From: Pseudacidovorax sp.
GTDB taxonomy: Bacteria > Pseudomonadota > Gammaproteobacteria > Burkholderiales > Burkholderiaceae_C
Length of the DNA stretch: 60,442 nt
Assembly: GCF_017991995.1 (NCBI RefSeq)
Contig: NZ_JAGOPN010000030.1
Span: forward strand, 1-60,442
Reading direction: 5' to 3'
Below the pieces are notes generated by a model. It saw nothing but the letters and a program-made list of their open reading frames with translations. It searched no databases and was not told the origin of the DNA. Of this stretch, positions 39,329 to 50,328 are shown piece by piece. Numbering within the stretch: position 1 is the stretch's first letter; every line of letters starts with the position of its first letter. Made by a program: the position numbers and the translations under genes.

Positions 39329-39733
39329 ATGCAGATTCAGGAAAAGCCGCCCTACGACACCGTCTTCGAGTGGATCGGCGGCGAAGACAAGATCCGCGCC
39401 ATGGTCGAGCGCTTCTACGACCTGATGGAACTGGAGCCCGGGTACGCCGATCTGCGCGCCGCCCACGGACCCAGCCTGGACAACGCCCGGCAGCGGCTGA
39501 CGTGGTTCCTCACGGGATGGATGGGCGGGCCGCAGCACTACACCGAGCGCTTCGGCCACCCGCGCCTGCGGGCGCGGCACATGCCCTTTCCCATCGGCAT
39601 CAAGGAGCGCGACCAGTGGCTCGCCTGCATGGACCAGGCGATGGGCGAGACCGCCGTGCCCGAGGCCCTGCGCGCGCGCCTGCGCGACTCCTTCTTCCAG
39701 ACGGCGGACTGGATGCGCAACAAGGGCGTGTGA
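39329..39733 (+). CDS. Group II truncated hemoglobin
   Basis: This 134-residue protein matches group II (trHbO-like) globins, which bind O2 and often protect against nitrosative or oxidative stress. The opening YDTVFEWIGGEDKIRAMVERFYDLM, the FLTGWMGGP segment and FGHPRLRARHMPFPI carrying the proximal His are typical. It is divergent from the ABC operon. It is a single-domain protein of normal length. Confidence 0.9.
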   Translation: MQIQEKPPYDTVFEWIGGEDKIRAMVERFYDLMELEPGYADLRAAHGPSLDNARQRLTWFLTGWMGGPQHYTERFGHPRLRARHMPFPIGIKERDQWLACMDQAMGETAVPEALRARLRDSFFQTADWMRNKGV

Positions 39734-39748
39734 GCGCCCCGCCTTCCT

Positions 39749-40417
39749 TCAGCGCCCCGCCGGCGCCAGCAGCACCACCAGTGCGCCGGCGCCGCCTTCG
39801 GCCGGCTTGGCCTGCACGAAGGCCAGCACTTCCTTCTTCTGGATCAGCCAGCGCTGCGCCTTGGTCTTGAGCACCGGCTGCTTGCCGGGCGAGCCCAGGC
39901 CCTTGCCGTGCACCACGCGGACGCAGCGCACGCCGTGGCGGTGGGCCTCGCGGATGAAGCCCCCCAACGCCTCGCGCGCTTCGTCGCTGCGCAGGCCATG
40001 CAGGTCCAGCTGGCGCTGGATGGACCAGTCGCCCGAACGCAGCCGGCGCGTCACGTCCAGGCCCACGCCGGGGCGGCGGAAGCTCATCTGGTCGTCGGCG
40101 TCCAGCAGCGTCGTCACGTCGAACTCGTCGCTGATCGCTTCGCGCAGCGCCTTGGCCTCGTCCAGGTGGAACTGCGTGGCCACCGGCGCCGGCCGCTCCT
40201 TGGCCAGCACGACCATGGGCTTGTGCTTGAGCGGCTTGGTGGCGCCCGTGTCGGCGCCGATGGCGCGGGCAAAGAGGTTCTGGCGCGCCTGGCGCTGCTC
40301 TTCCAGCTGCTTCTGGCGCAGGGCCTCGGCCGCCTCGCGCGCGCGGTCCTCGGCCAGCTGGCGCTGGACCTGCTTGAGGTCGGCCAAGCTCTTCAGGGCC
40401 GGGGTCTTTGGGGGCAT
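39749..40417 (-). CDS. Smr domain-containing protein
   Basis: This 222-residue protein has a charged helical N-terminus (~20-60, likely coiled coil) and a C-terminal Smr domain (~130-215) with the signature LDLHGLRSDEA and the VVHGKGLGS loop. Smr domains are nucleases or nucleic-acid-binding modules, as in MutS2 and the E. coli SmrA/SmrB proteins. The exact role is unknown. Confidence 0.88.
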   Translation of the reverse strand: MPPKTPALKSLADLKQVQRQLAEDRAREAAEALRQKQLEEQRQARQNLFARAIGADTGATKPLKHKPMVVLAKERPAPVATQFHLDEAKALREAISDEFDVTTLLDADDQMSFRRPGVGLDVTRRLRSGDWSIQRQLDLHGLRSDEAREALGGFIREAHRHGVRCVRVVHGKGLGSPGKQPVLKTKAQRWLIQKKEVLAFVQAKPAEGGAGALVVLLAPAGR

Positions 40418-40458
40418 CGGGGCAGTGTCTCACGGCCCCGCGGCAGGGGCGCCGCGGG

Positions 40459-41136
40459 TCAGACGAGTCCCTGCTGCGCCATCGACAGGAAGCGGCCCGG
40501 GCCCACGATCACATGGTCCAGCACGCGGATGTCGAGCAGGGCCAGCGCGGCCTTGAGCGCGTCGGTGAGCTGCTGGTCGGCCCGCGAGGGCTGCACGTCG
40601 CCGCTGGGGTGGTTGTGGGCCAGCACGACGGCCGCGGCGCCATGGTGCAGGGCGCGCTGCACCACCTCGCGCGGGTAGACGCTGGTCTGTGCCAGCGTGC
40701 CGCGGAACAGCTCCTCCATCGCCAGCAGGTGATGGCGGGTGTCGAGAAACAGCACCGCGAACACCTCGTGCGGCTTGTGGGCCAGGTGCAGCTGCAGGTA
40801 CTGCGCGACGGCGTCGGGCGTCTCGAAGGCCGGGCGCTCGGCCAGCCGCTGCGCCATGGCGCGGCGGGCCAGCTCCATCACCGCCAGCAGCTCGGCCCGC
40901 TTGGCGGTGCCGCCCAGGCCGCGGATCCTGCGCAGCGCCTCGCCGTCGGCATGCAGCAGGCCGGCAATGCCGCCGCAGGCGTCGAGCACGTCCTGCGCAA
41001 GCTGCAGCACATGCCGGCCCGCCAGGCCGGTGCGCAGCAGCAGCGCCAGCAGTTCGGTGTCGCTCAGGGCGGCGGGCCCGCGCGCGAGCAGCTTTTCCCG
41101 CGGGCGCGCATCGGCCGGCAGGTCGTGGAATGCCAT
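40459..41136 (-). CDS. radC: RadC/JAB-MPN domain protein
   Basis: This 225-residue protein has an N-terminal helix-hairpin-helix-like region and a C-terminal JAMM metalloprotease-like domain. The metal motif is [14 protein letters not shown], preceded by [13 protein letters not shown]. It is of normal length for the chromosomal family. Its cellular role is unsettled despite the RadC name. It is divergent from fkpB-ispH. Confidence 0.92.
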   Translation of the reverse strand: MAFHDLPADARPREKLLARGPAALSDTELLALLLRTGLAGRHVLQLAQDVLDACGGIAGLLHADGEALRRIRGLGGTAKRAELLAVMELARRAMAQRLAERPAFETPDAVAQYLQLHLAHKPHEVFAVLFLDTRHHLLAMEELFRGTLAQTSVYPREVVQRALHHGAAAVVLAHNHPSGDVQPSRADQQLTDALKAALALLDIRVLDHVIVGPGRFLSMAQQGLV

Positions 41137-41235
41137 GAGGTTCCTCCCTTGGGGGTTGCGGCGTCGACGGCCCTACGGCACGGCGGCCCAACCCCCCTCC
41201 TTTAAACTCGCGGGCCAGTTTATCGGGGGCCTCCC

Positions 41236-41694
41236 TTGTCTTCGTCCACCCAAATCCCCGTGGTGCAGCCCGGCTCCTTCCTCACGCTGCACTACCGCCT
41301 GGCCGGCCCGGCCGGCGACATCATCAACACCTTCAACGACAAGCCTGCCACGCTGTCGCTGGGCGCAGGCGAACTCTCGCCTGCCGTCGAACAGCGCCTG
41401 CTGGGCCTGGAAGAAGGCACGCACACCACCTTCGATCTGCCGGCCGGCGAGGCCTTCGGCGAGCGCAATGCCGAGATGCAGCAATGGGTGGCGCGCACGC
41501 TGCTCGCGCAGCTGGGCGACCCCGACGAGCAGTACACCGTCGGCGACGTGGTGCAGTTCCCCACGCCCGATGGCGCGGGCAGCTATGCGGGCGCCGTGAT
41601 CGCGCTGTCGGACAGCGCGGTGCAGTTCGACTTCAACCATCCGCTGGCAGGCCAGCCGGTGACTTTCGAGGTGCGCCTGATCGGCGTCCTGTGA
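41236..41694 (+). CDS. fkpB: FKBP-type peptidyl-prolyl isomerase, SlpA/FkpB-like
   Basis: This 152-residue protein matches FkpB (SlpA), a cytoplasmic FKBP-fold prolyl isomerase and chaperone with an inserted IF domain (residues ~75-130). Typical segments are [27 protein letters not shown] and FDFNHPLAG. It begins with TTG at 41236; no ATG gives the family N-terminus. Its stop overlaps the ispH start by one base, the usual fkpB-ispH arrangement of Proteobacteria. Confidence 0.9.
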   Translation: MSSSTQIPVVQPGSFLTLHYRLAGPAGDIINTFNDKPATLSLGAGELSPAVEQRLLGLEEGTHTTFDLPAGEAFGERNAEMQQWVARTLLAQLGDPDEQYTVGDVVQFPTPDGAGSYAGAVIALSDSAVQFDFNHPLAGQPVTFEVRLIGVL

Positions 41695-42668
41695 TGACCA
41701 CCGGTACCGCGCTCAACGAAATCCTCCTGGCCGAGCCGCGCGGCTTCTGCGCCGGCGTGGACCGCGCCATCGAGATCGTGGAGCGGGCCCTCGCCAAGTT
41801 CGGCGCGCCGATCTATGTGCGTCACGAGATCGTGCACAACACCTATGTGGTGAACGAGCTCAAGGCCAAGGGCGCGATCTTCATCGAGGAGCTCGACGAG
41901 GTGCCGCCCGGCGCCACGCTGGTCTTCAGCGCCCACGGCGTGAGCAAGGCGGTGGAGAACGAGGCCCGCGCGCGCGGCTTCTCGATCTTCGACGCCACCT
42001 GCCCGCTGGTGACCAAGGTGCATGTCGAGGTGGCCAAGTTGGCGAAGGAAGGCTACGAGTTCATCATGATCGGCCACAAGGGGCACCCCGAGGTCGAGGG
42101 CACGATGGGCCAGCTCTCCAGCGGTATCCATCTCGTCGAAGACGTGGAGGACGTCGGCCGCGTGCAGCCGGGCCAGACCGACAAGCTCGCCGTGGTCACC
42201 CAGACCACGCTGAGCGTGGACGACGCCGCCGAAATCGCCGCTGCCGTGCGCGCGCGCTTTCCCAAGGTGCGCGAGCCCAAGCAGCAGGACATCTGCTACG
42301 CCACGCAGAACCGGCAGGACGCGGTCAAGCTGCTGTCGCCGCAGGTCGACGTGGTGATCGTGGTGGGCAGCCCCACCAGCTCCAACAGCAACCGCCTGCG
42401 CGAGCTGGCCGAACGGCTGGGCACCGCGGCCTACATGGTCGATTCCGCCGCCGAGCTGAAGGCCGAATGGTTCGAGGACCGGACGCGCGTGGGCCTCACG
42501 GCCGGTGCCTCGGCGCCCGAGGTGCTGGTGCGCGAGGTGATCGACCGCATCAGGTCGCTGGGCGCCGTGTCGGTGCGCAGCCTGCCGGGCGTGGAGGAGC
42601 ACCTCAAGTTCCCGCTGCCCAAGGGCCTCAAGCTGGACGACCAGCCGCCGCCGCAGCACATCTCCTGA
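41694..42668 (+). CDS. ispH: 4-hydroxy-3-methylbut-2-enyl diphosphate reductase
   Basis: This 324-residue enzyme (LytB) does the last step of the MEP isoprenoid pathway, making IPP and DMAPP from HMBPP. The three cysteine ligands of its [4Fe-4S] cluster are C19 ([10 protein letters not shown]), C103 (TCPLVTKVH) and C201 (ICYATQ), and the substrate segments AHGVSK and SSNSNRL are present. The ATG at 41694 overlaps the fkpB stop. Confidence 0.96.
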   Translation: MTTGTALNEILLAEPRGFCAGVDRAIEIVERALAKFGAPIYVRHEIVHNTYVVNELKAKGAIFIEELDEVPPGATLVFSAHGVSKAVENEARARGFSIFDATCPLVTKVHVEVAKLAKEGYEFIMIGHKGHPEVEGTMGQLSSGIHLVEDVEDVGRVQPGQTDKLAVVTQTTLSVDDAAEIAAAVRARFPKVREPKQQDICYATQNRQDAVKLLSPQVDVVIVVGSPTSSNSNRLRELAERLGTAAYMVDSAAELKAEWFEDRTRVGLTAGASAPEVLVREVIDRIRSLGAVSVRSLPGVEEHLKFPLPKGLKLDDQPPPQHIS

Positions 42669-42764
42669 TCCTTCCCGGACGCCATCCGCAGCGCGCAGGC
42701 GCGCGGCGCGAGGTCTCCCGCCAGCCGGCCGCATGATGCGGCCGGTGCCACTTATGGACCACCC

Positions 42765-43757
42765 ATGACGACTTCGACCTCTTCTTCGCACGATTCGCCC
42801 GACTCCGTGAGCTGGCGCGCCGACATCGAGGCGGCCGCCCAGCGCCTGCAGCGGCAGGGCCGCGGCTTCGTGCGCGAGACGCCGCTGTGGCGACTGCCCG
42901 CCTCGGCCCTGGGCCTGGACGCGCCCGGCGCCGAGGTCTGGCTCAAGCTGGAGCACCTGCAGTCCGGCGGCAGCTTCAAGGCCCGCGGCATGATGAACCG
43001 CCTGCTGGCCAACCCCATTCCCGAGGCGGGTGTGATCGTCGCTTCCGGCGGCAATGCCGGCATCGCCACCGCGGGTGCGGCGCGCGCGCTGGGCGTGCCC
43101 TGCGAGGTCTTCCTGCCCGGCGTCTCGCCCGAAGCCAAGCGCCAGAAGCTGCGCGACCTGGGTGCCACGGTCAACGTGGTCGGCCAGCTGTATGCCGATG
43201 CGCTCGAAGCCTGCCTGGCCCGCCAGCAGGCCACGGGCGCGCTGCTCACCCATGCCTACGACCAGGCCGAAGTGGTGGCGGGCGCCGGCACGCTGGGCCG
43301 CGAGATCGAAGCGCAGGCTGGCGGCGTGCCCGATGCGGTGCTGGTCAGCGTGGGCGGCGGCGGCCTGATCGGCGGCCTGGTCGGCTGGTTCGAGAACCGC
43401 ACGCGCGTGATCGCACTGGAGCCCGAGGGCTCGCCCACGCTCTACCGTGCCCGAGAAGCCGGCGAGCCGGTCGACGTGGCCGTGGGCGGCCTGGCCGCCG
43501 ATTCGCTGGGCGCGGGCCGCATCGGCCGCATCGCCTGGGAGATCGCGAAGCAACATGTGCCCGAGGCGCTGCTGTTGACCGAGACCGCCATCCGCGACGC
43601 GCAGCAATGGCTGTGGAAGGAGATGAAGCTGGCCGTCGAGGCCGCCGCCGCGCTGCCGCTGGCGGCGCTGCACAGTGGCGCCGTGCGCCTGCAGCCCGGC
43701 CAGCGCGTGTGCCTGATCGTGTGCGGCGCCAACGTCGATCCGGCGACGGTCGCCTGA
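42765..43757 (+). CDS. PLP-dependent threonine/serine dehydratase-like enzyme
   Basis: This 330-residue fold-type II PLP enzyme has the Schiff-base lysine at K72 (QSGGSFKARGMMN), the substrate loop ASGGNAGIATAGAARALG and the phosphate-binding SVGGGGLIGG. It has no C-terminal ACT regulatory domain, so it is like the short catabolic threonine dehydratase or serine racemase types. The substrate is not certain. Next gene starts 16 bases later. Confidence 0.85.
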   Translation: MTTSTSSSHDSPDSVSWRADIEAAAQRLQRQGRGFVRETPLWRLPASALGLDAPGAEVWLKLEHLQSGGSFKARGMMNRLLANPIPEAGVIVASGGNAGIATAGAARALGVPCEVFLPGVSPEAKRQKLRDLGATVNVVGQLYADALEACLARQQATGALLTHAYDQAEVVAGAGTLGREIEAQAGGVPDAVLVSVGGGGLIGGLVGWFENRTRVIALEPEGSPTLYRAREAGEPVDVAVGGLAADSLGAGRIGRIAWEIAKQHVPEALLLTETAIRDAQQWLWKEMKLAVEAAAALPLAALHSGAVRLQPGQRVCLIVCGANVDPATVA

Positions 43758-43773
43758 GTCCGGCGCCCGCACC

Positions 43774-46360
<2,587 letters not shown>

Positions 46361-46403
46361 TCGAATCGCTGCGGCCCGCTTCCCTGCGGGCCAAAAGCCT
46401 GGC

Positions 46404-46409
46404 TATAAT
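46404..46409 (+). promoter_or_regulatory. Probable -10 element for tRNA-Ser
   Basis: A perfect TATAAT lies 31 bases before the first base of the tRNA. The -35 region is not clear at the ideal spacing, so only the -10 box is supported by sequence. Confidence 0.5.
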
Positions 46410-46439
46410 GCAAGGCTTCGACTGAATCGCACAGCTTGT

Positions 46440-46531
<92 letters not shown>

Positions 46532-46575
46532 TATCTATTTAAAAACAATCACTTGGGTGAGGACTCAGCAATCTG

Positions 46576-46597
46576 TCCCACAAAAAGTCCCACAAAA
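46576..46597. repeat. Short direct repeat after tRNA-Ser
   Basis: Two copies of TCCCACAAAA (46576-46585 and 46588-46597) lie between the tRNA and the terminator. Such AT-rich sequence next to a tRNA could be the remnant of an integrase gene or attachment region, but no second attachment copy is visible in the window. Confidence 0.4.
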
Positions 46598-46602
46598 TGC
46601 AA

Positions 46603-46634
46603 AGCCGCAAACCGCAAGGTTGCGGCTTTTTTTT
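46603..46634 (+). terminator. Intrinsic terminator
   Basis: Arms AGCCGCAA (46603-46610) and TTGCGGCT (46620-46627) enclose a 9-base loop and run into eight T residues. It would end transcription from serS/tRNA-Ser. The group II intron starts two bases after the T-run. Confidence 0.85.
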
Positions 46635-46635
46635 G

Positions 46636-47896
46636 GTGCGCCCAGCATGGGCGCACTCTTGCGGGTGCAAGTCCCGCCGTAAGTTGATCACAGCGAACGA
46701 AGCGAAGCGCAACTGCATGAGGGCGACCGAGTGTGGAGAGGAAGCGCGGAGCGAAGCTGCGAGCCGATGAACAAGAACCGGATAGAAGGCGAAGCCGACC
46801 AGGGCGAGCGGGCCATGAACCGCGAAGCTCTCGTGATCAAGGGTCAGGCGGCGTAGATCCGGCGGTTGTGCAGTGAAGGAGTGCGTTCTTACCTGGGGAG
46901 ATCTCGCCTCACGCCTGAAAGGGCGACGGCTGTGCCGCAGCGAGAAGTCAGCAGAGGTCGTAGTAGCCGGGTAGCGGGGCCGCCGAGGCCGCCAGCGAGA
47001 AGCGAAGGACCGAACGAGAGCGAGTGACCGAGGATCGCGGGAATGTCGAAGGCCATGCGTCAGATGCCGCAGCGATGCGGGCGGGTGGGCAGCGCGTGCG
47101 GTGAAGCCGGGCGAGAACCTGCCAGCGACGAAGCCTGCGGCCCGTCCCATGAACACCAGGGCACAGGGTCGGCAATGCCGATGGCAGGGGCTGGCCCCCT
47201 GCTGGAGGCGGCGCTGACCAGAGAGAACCTGCGGGTGGCCTGGAGGCGGGTCAAGGCCAACAAGGGCGCGGCGGGCGTGGACGGGCTCGACATCGAGCAG
47301 ACCCATCGTCTGCTGCAAACGACGTGGCCGCGAATCCGCCAGGAGTTGCTGGCAGGCAAATACCGGCCACAGCCGGTGCGCAGGGTCACGATCCCCAAAC
47401 CCGGGGGCAGCCAGCGCGAGCTGGGCATCCCGACGGTGACGGACCGACTGATCCAGCAGGCACTGCTGCAAGTGCTGCAGCCGCTGATCGACCCCACCTT
47501 CAGCGACCACAGCCACGGGTTCCGACCGGGCAGGAATGCGCACGACGCGGTCAAAGCCGCGCGGGCTTACGTCCAGTCCGGCAAGCGTGTGGTCGTGGAC
47601 GTGGACCTGGCGAAATTCTTCGACCGGGTCAACCACGACATTCTGATGGGGCGGCTCGGCAAGCGCATCGCGGATACAGCCGTGCTGCGGCTGATCCGTG
47701 CGTACCTGGATGCCGGGATCATGGATGGTGGAGTCAAGGTGGAGCGAGAACAGGGCACGCCGCAAGGTGGGCCGCTGAGCCCGCTGCTGGCCAACGTGCT
47801 GCTCGACGAAGTGGACAAGGCACTAGAGGCGCGGGGCTACTGCTTCGCACGCTATGCCGACGACTGCAACGTCTACGTGGGCAGCAAACGGGCCGG
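46636..47896 (+). mobile_element. Group II intron, 3'-truncated
   Basis: The 5' boundary GTGCGCCC at 46636 fits the conserved GUGYG start of group II introns and begins a highly structured ~400-base region (GCGGGTGCAAGTCCCGC stem and others) before the reverse-transcriptase gene. The intron is cut near 47896 inside that gene, so the RNA domains after the ORF (including D5 and D6) are missing and it cannot splice or move by itself. Placement just after a terminator T-run is the known habit of group IIC introns. Confidence 0.82.
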
Positions 47897-47897
47897 T
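47043..47897 (+). pseudogene. ltrA: Group II intron reverse transcriptase/maturase, truncated
   Basis: About 285 residues of intron-encoded RT remain. Visible are RT0-RT5 segments: LRVAWRRVKANKGAAGVDGLD, RRVTIPKPGGSQRELGIPTV, SHGFRPGRNAHDAV, DVDLAKFFDRVNHDIL, GTPQGGPLSPLLANV and the catalytic FARYADDCNVYV. Family similarity ends at GSKRAG (47897). The frame goes on to 48245, but those residues are antisense to the siderophore-receptor fragment. RT6/7, the maturase X domain and any DNA-binding or endonuclease domain are lost. A GAGGA sequence lies before the ATG at 47043. Confidence 0.88.
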
Positions 47898-48470
47898 GAT
47901 GCTGAAGGGCGCGTCCATGATGGCGGTGTTGCCCAGGATCCCGAGTCGCGCGCCCTTGGCGACTTGGCCGCCGGCGTACACCGGCGGTGCACCACTGACC
48001 GAGGTGGCGGTCACGGTGATGGCGCCCAGCGTGGGGGCACCGCCCGTCAGGATCTCGTTCGCAGCAGCGGGGGCAGGCCGCACTTCCCAACCCCCATCGG
48101 CCCGCGCATGGGCTTGCCAGCCGGACCCGGCCAAGAGGCGGGCCAAGGCTTGATCGATTGGAAGCTTGCCGTGCACGGCAGGGGCTCGCAGTGCGCTCGC
48201 CGTGTCGGCTGGAAAATCGATGCGCTGTCCGGTTTGGCGCGCTAACGTGGCGAGCGAGGCGCCCAGCGTCTGCTCGGGCAGGTCAATGATGGCCGTGGAC
48301 AAAGCCTGAGGCTGCGCATGCAACGCCCCAGCCGCAATGAGACCGGCAAGCAGCACGCCGAGGCGAACCGGCATGGACTGCTTCTGCAAGTCCGGCGAAG
48401 TATGGACGGCACGGACGTGTTGACGCGCACGGCGACGATCAGCCGCGGACAACGGATGGTGGTGGCTCAA
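47898..48470 (-). pseudogene. TonB-dependent siderophore receptor, N-terminal fragment
   Basis: About 190 residues remain of an outer-membrane siderophore receptor. They comprise an extended N-terminus, a signal peptide (MPVRLGVLLAGLIAAGALHAQ, from 48374), an STN signalling domain (LPEQTLGASLATLARQTGQRIDF... LAGSGWQAHA) and the start of the plug (VTATSVSGAPPVYAGGQVAKG, LGILGNTAIMDAPFSIT). Similarity stops at the junction with the intron RT near 47898, so the plug and beta-barrel are gone. The STN domain implies that the intact receptor signalled to a FecR/FecI-type pair. A TTG at 48470 after GAGGAG is the likely start; ATG 48374 is the alternative. Confidence 0.85.
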
Positions 48471-48549
48471 AGCCTTCTCCTCAGACAGGTGATGTGAGGT
48501 GCCGGCTTCTGGCTACGTCGCTCATTGCGCGCGACAGCACCTCTTGGTT

Positions 48550-48568
48550 GTTGTTGAGAATCATTCAA
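48550..48568. promoter_or_regulatory. Fur-box-like operator
   Basis: GTTGTTGAGAATCATTCAA matches the 19-bp Fur consensus at 12 positions, including the core TGA-AATCATT. It lies between the divergent receptor fragment and the esterase gene, so it could repress both when iron is plentiful. Confidence 0.65.
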
Positions 48569-48624
48569 ATTTAGGCCGAGAATCCGGTCTCGGCGATTCC
48601 CGACTGCCAACCTGGAGGTACACG

Positions 48625-49875
48625 ATGTCTCCCAGACGTTCCCAGTTCGCCGCCTCGCACCGTCGGCCCCGGCCGTCTTTGTTCAACCATCCTCTGTCGC
48701 TCGCGGCGGATCGCGCCTCCAGCACTCGGCCTCGCAGTCGCGAGGCATCCTCGGCAGGCGCGCTCAGCAATTTTGCTCAGATGCCCATCTCCCGTTTGCC
48801 TGACCTCGCGCAACCCATCTCCATTGCCGACTCATCGGGCACCGCATCCCCGACGAACATCCGACGGCAACTCCTGCTGGCGGGCCTGGGGGCACTGGCG
48901 GGCCCAGGCCTGCCGATGACCGCCTTCGCCCAATCTACGGCGATGCCGCTGGAAACTCCAGCGACAGCCTCCCCGGCCCCGGCCAAGTTCGATCCGAATC
49001 AGCGCCTCGGCCCCACGCCGTGGGATCGCCAGGACAGCGCGCACTACCGGTTCGAGCGACTTTCGTTGGCCGCGGCCGACGGCCAGCGCTATCGTCTGTG
49101 GCTCGCCCAGCCCCGCCGAGCGGCAGCAATTACGCATCCGCTGCTTTGCCTGCTGGACGGCAATGCTGTGGCCGACACGATCACGGCCCCGATGCTCGAC
49201 GCGCTGGCGGAAGGTGGGCAGGCCGTGGCGCTGGTGACCATCGGCCCAGACAGCGACCTGCGCTTCGATGTCGAGCGGCGGGCCTACGACTACACACCGC
49301 CCGTGCGCACGGATGGCCCTACCTGGGACGACGAGGCCCGCGGTCGGCGCGGCGGTGGCGCGGATGCCTTCCTCGGGTTCATCGCGGACCGGGTCCTCCC
49401 TGCAGCGGCGCAGGTGTTGGGACCGACTGATCCGGCCCGGCGCACGCTCTGGGGGCACTCATACGGCGGACTGTTTGCGCTGCATGCGCTGCTGCGCCGG
49501 CCGGACATCTTCACGCGCTACGCCGCCGCAGACCCCTCGCTATGGTGGCAAGGCGGCTTCGTGCTGCGCGAAGCTGAATCGCCTGCGCCGTTGCCGACAG
49601 ACCGTGCAACCACACGGCTGCTGATCATGCAGGGCGACTCGATTGCAGATCAACGACCAAGGGTGCAAGGACCGACCGATGTCGACGCCGCACTATTGGC
49701 CAGCCGCCAGAAGGCTCGCGCCTCTGTGGCTGCAGACAGCGGTTTTCGGCTTGCCGCGACGTTGAATCGCCGTCGTGGCATGGAGGTGGAGCATCGGAGC
49801 TATCCCGGCGTAACCCACGGGCCCATGCTCGCAGCATCACTTCCGGCAACTTTTCTGTTGGCAACCCGCGCATGA
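48625..49875 (+). CDS. Alpha/beta hydrolase, siderophore esterase-like (IroE/Fes type)
   Basis: This 416-residue exported serine hydrolase resembles the IroE/BesA group that opens iron-siderophore esters. The nucleophile is S279 in GHSYGG. Other family segments are LLCLLDGNA, FDVERRAYDYTPP and AADPSLWW, and the catalytic His may be in GVTHGPM. A twin-arginine-like signal (NIRRQLLLAGLGALAGPGLP) sits near residue 75, which is unusually far in. The ATG at 48625 follows a good GGAGG; an ATG at 48781 would place the signal at the normal N-terminus. The divergent receptor remnant and Fur-like site support an iron role. Confidence 0.78.
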   Translation: MSPRRSQFAASHRRPRPSLFNHPLSLAADRASSTRPRSREASSAGALSNFAQMPISRLPDLAQPISIADSSGTASPTNIRRQLLLAGLGALAGPGLPMTAFAQSTAMPLETPATASPAPAKFDPNQRLGPTPWDRQDSAHYRFERLSLAAADGQRYRLWLAQPRRAAAITHPLLCLLDGNAVADTITAPMLDALAEGGQAVALVTIGPDSDLRFDVERRAYDYTPPVRTDGPTWDDEARGRRGGGADAFLGFIADRVLPAAAQVLGPTDPARRTLWGHSYGGLFALHALLRRPDIFTRYAAADPSLWWQGGFVLREAESPAPLPTDRATTRLLIMQGDSIADQRPRVQGPTDVDAALLASRQKARASVAADSGFRLAATLNRRRGMEVEHRSYPGVTHGPMLAASLPATFLLATRA

Positions 49876-50173
49876 ACGCGTGCTCACGCGGTGTGGGGCA
49901 TAGGCGGTTCTGGGGAGGCCAAGGCGTCCGGTTTACTTGTCCGTTTTATCGGCCGACGCTCGACGCCAACTCCCCAGTTCGATTATTTGCGCGGTTCCAC
50001 GGGGTGCCGGTTGGTATTCGGCACAGGGCGAGGCATGACCCCAGGCTCGACGGCGTTTGCAGCCACCCCTGTATCGGCGCGCCGACGTCATATTCACATC
50101 GGCGAGTCCCCAGTTCCCATTGTCGGCGCGCGCACTAATTAGCGGCGACCGGGGAGATCGCAGAAATCTCAAT
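49876..50173. other. Gene-free stretch before the czc cluster
   Basis: About 300 bases (450 up to czcD) hold no credible gene. CCCCAGTTC occurs twice (near 49973 and 50108), with GGCGCGC-rich sequence around. I see no promoter I would trust here apart from the inverted repeat at 50174. Confidence 0.5.
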
Positions 50174-50189
50174 ATTACATATTTGTAAT
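50174..50189. promoter_or_regulatory. CopR/CzcR-type response-regulator box
   Basis: ATTACA-TATT-TGTAAT is a perfect 6-bp inverted repeat with a 4-base spacer, the pattern bound by metal-sensing OmpR-type regulators such as CopR and CzcR. It lies 140 bases upstream of czcD. No two-component genes are in the window, so the regulator would be encoded elsewhere. Confidence 0.65.
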
Positions 50190-50328
50190 CTGGCCGTTAG
50201 GAAGGCTGCGGGCAGTTTTCCTACGATCTCCATCCCCAGGCTCCAAAAGGCCCGGAATCTGCCGATCCACCACCTGTAGTGGACCGCAGCAGTCGTCAGA
50301 CAAATTCACATTCCAACACCCTCTGACT

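Noticed and set aside
46576-46597. Attachment site of an integrated island
   Set aside because: Only a short local direct repeat is present; no integrase and no distant second copy in the window, so it was kept as a repeat only.
47898-48245. Extension of the reverse transcriptase to 48245
   Set aside because: The residues are antisense to the receptor fragment and match no RT or maturase domain.
49891-50142. Small open frames between the esterase and czcD
   Set aside because: No ribosome-binding site, no signal or domain, and overlapping alternatives in several frames.
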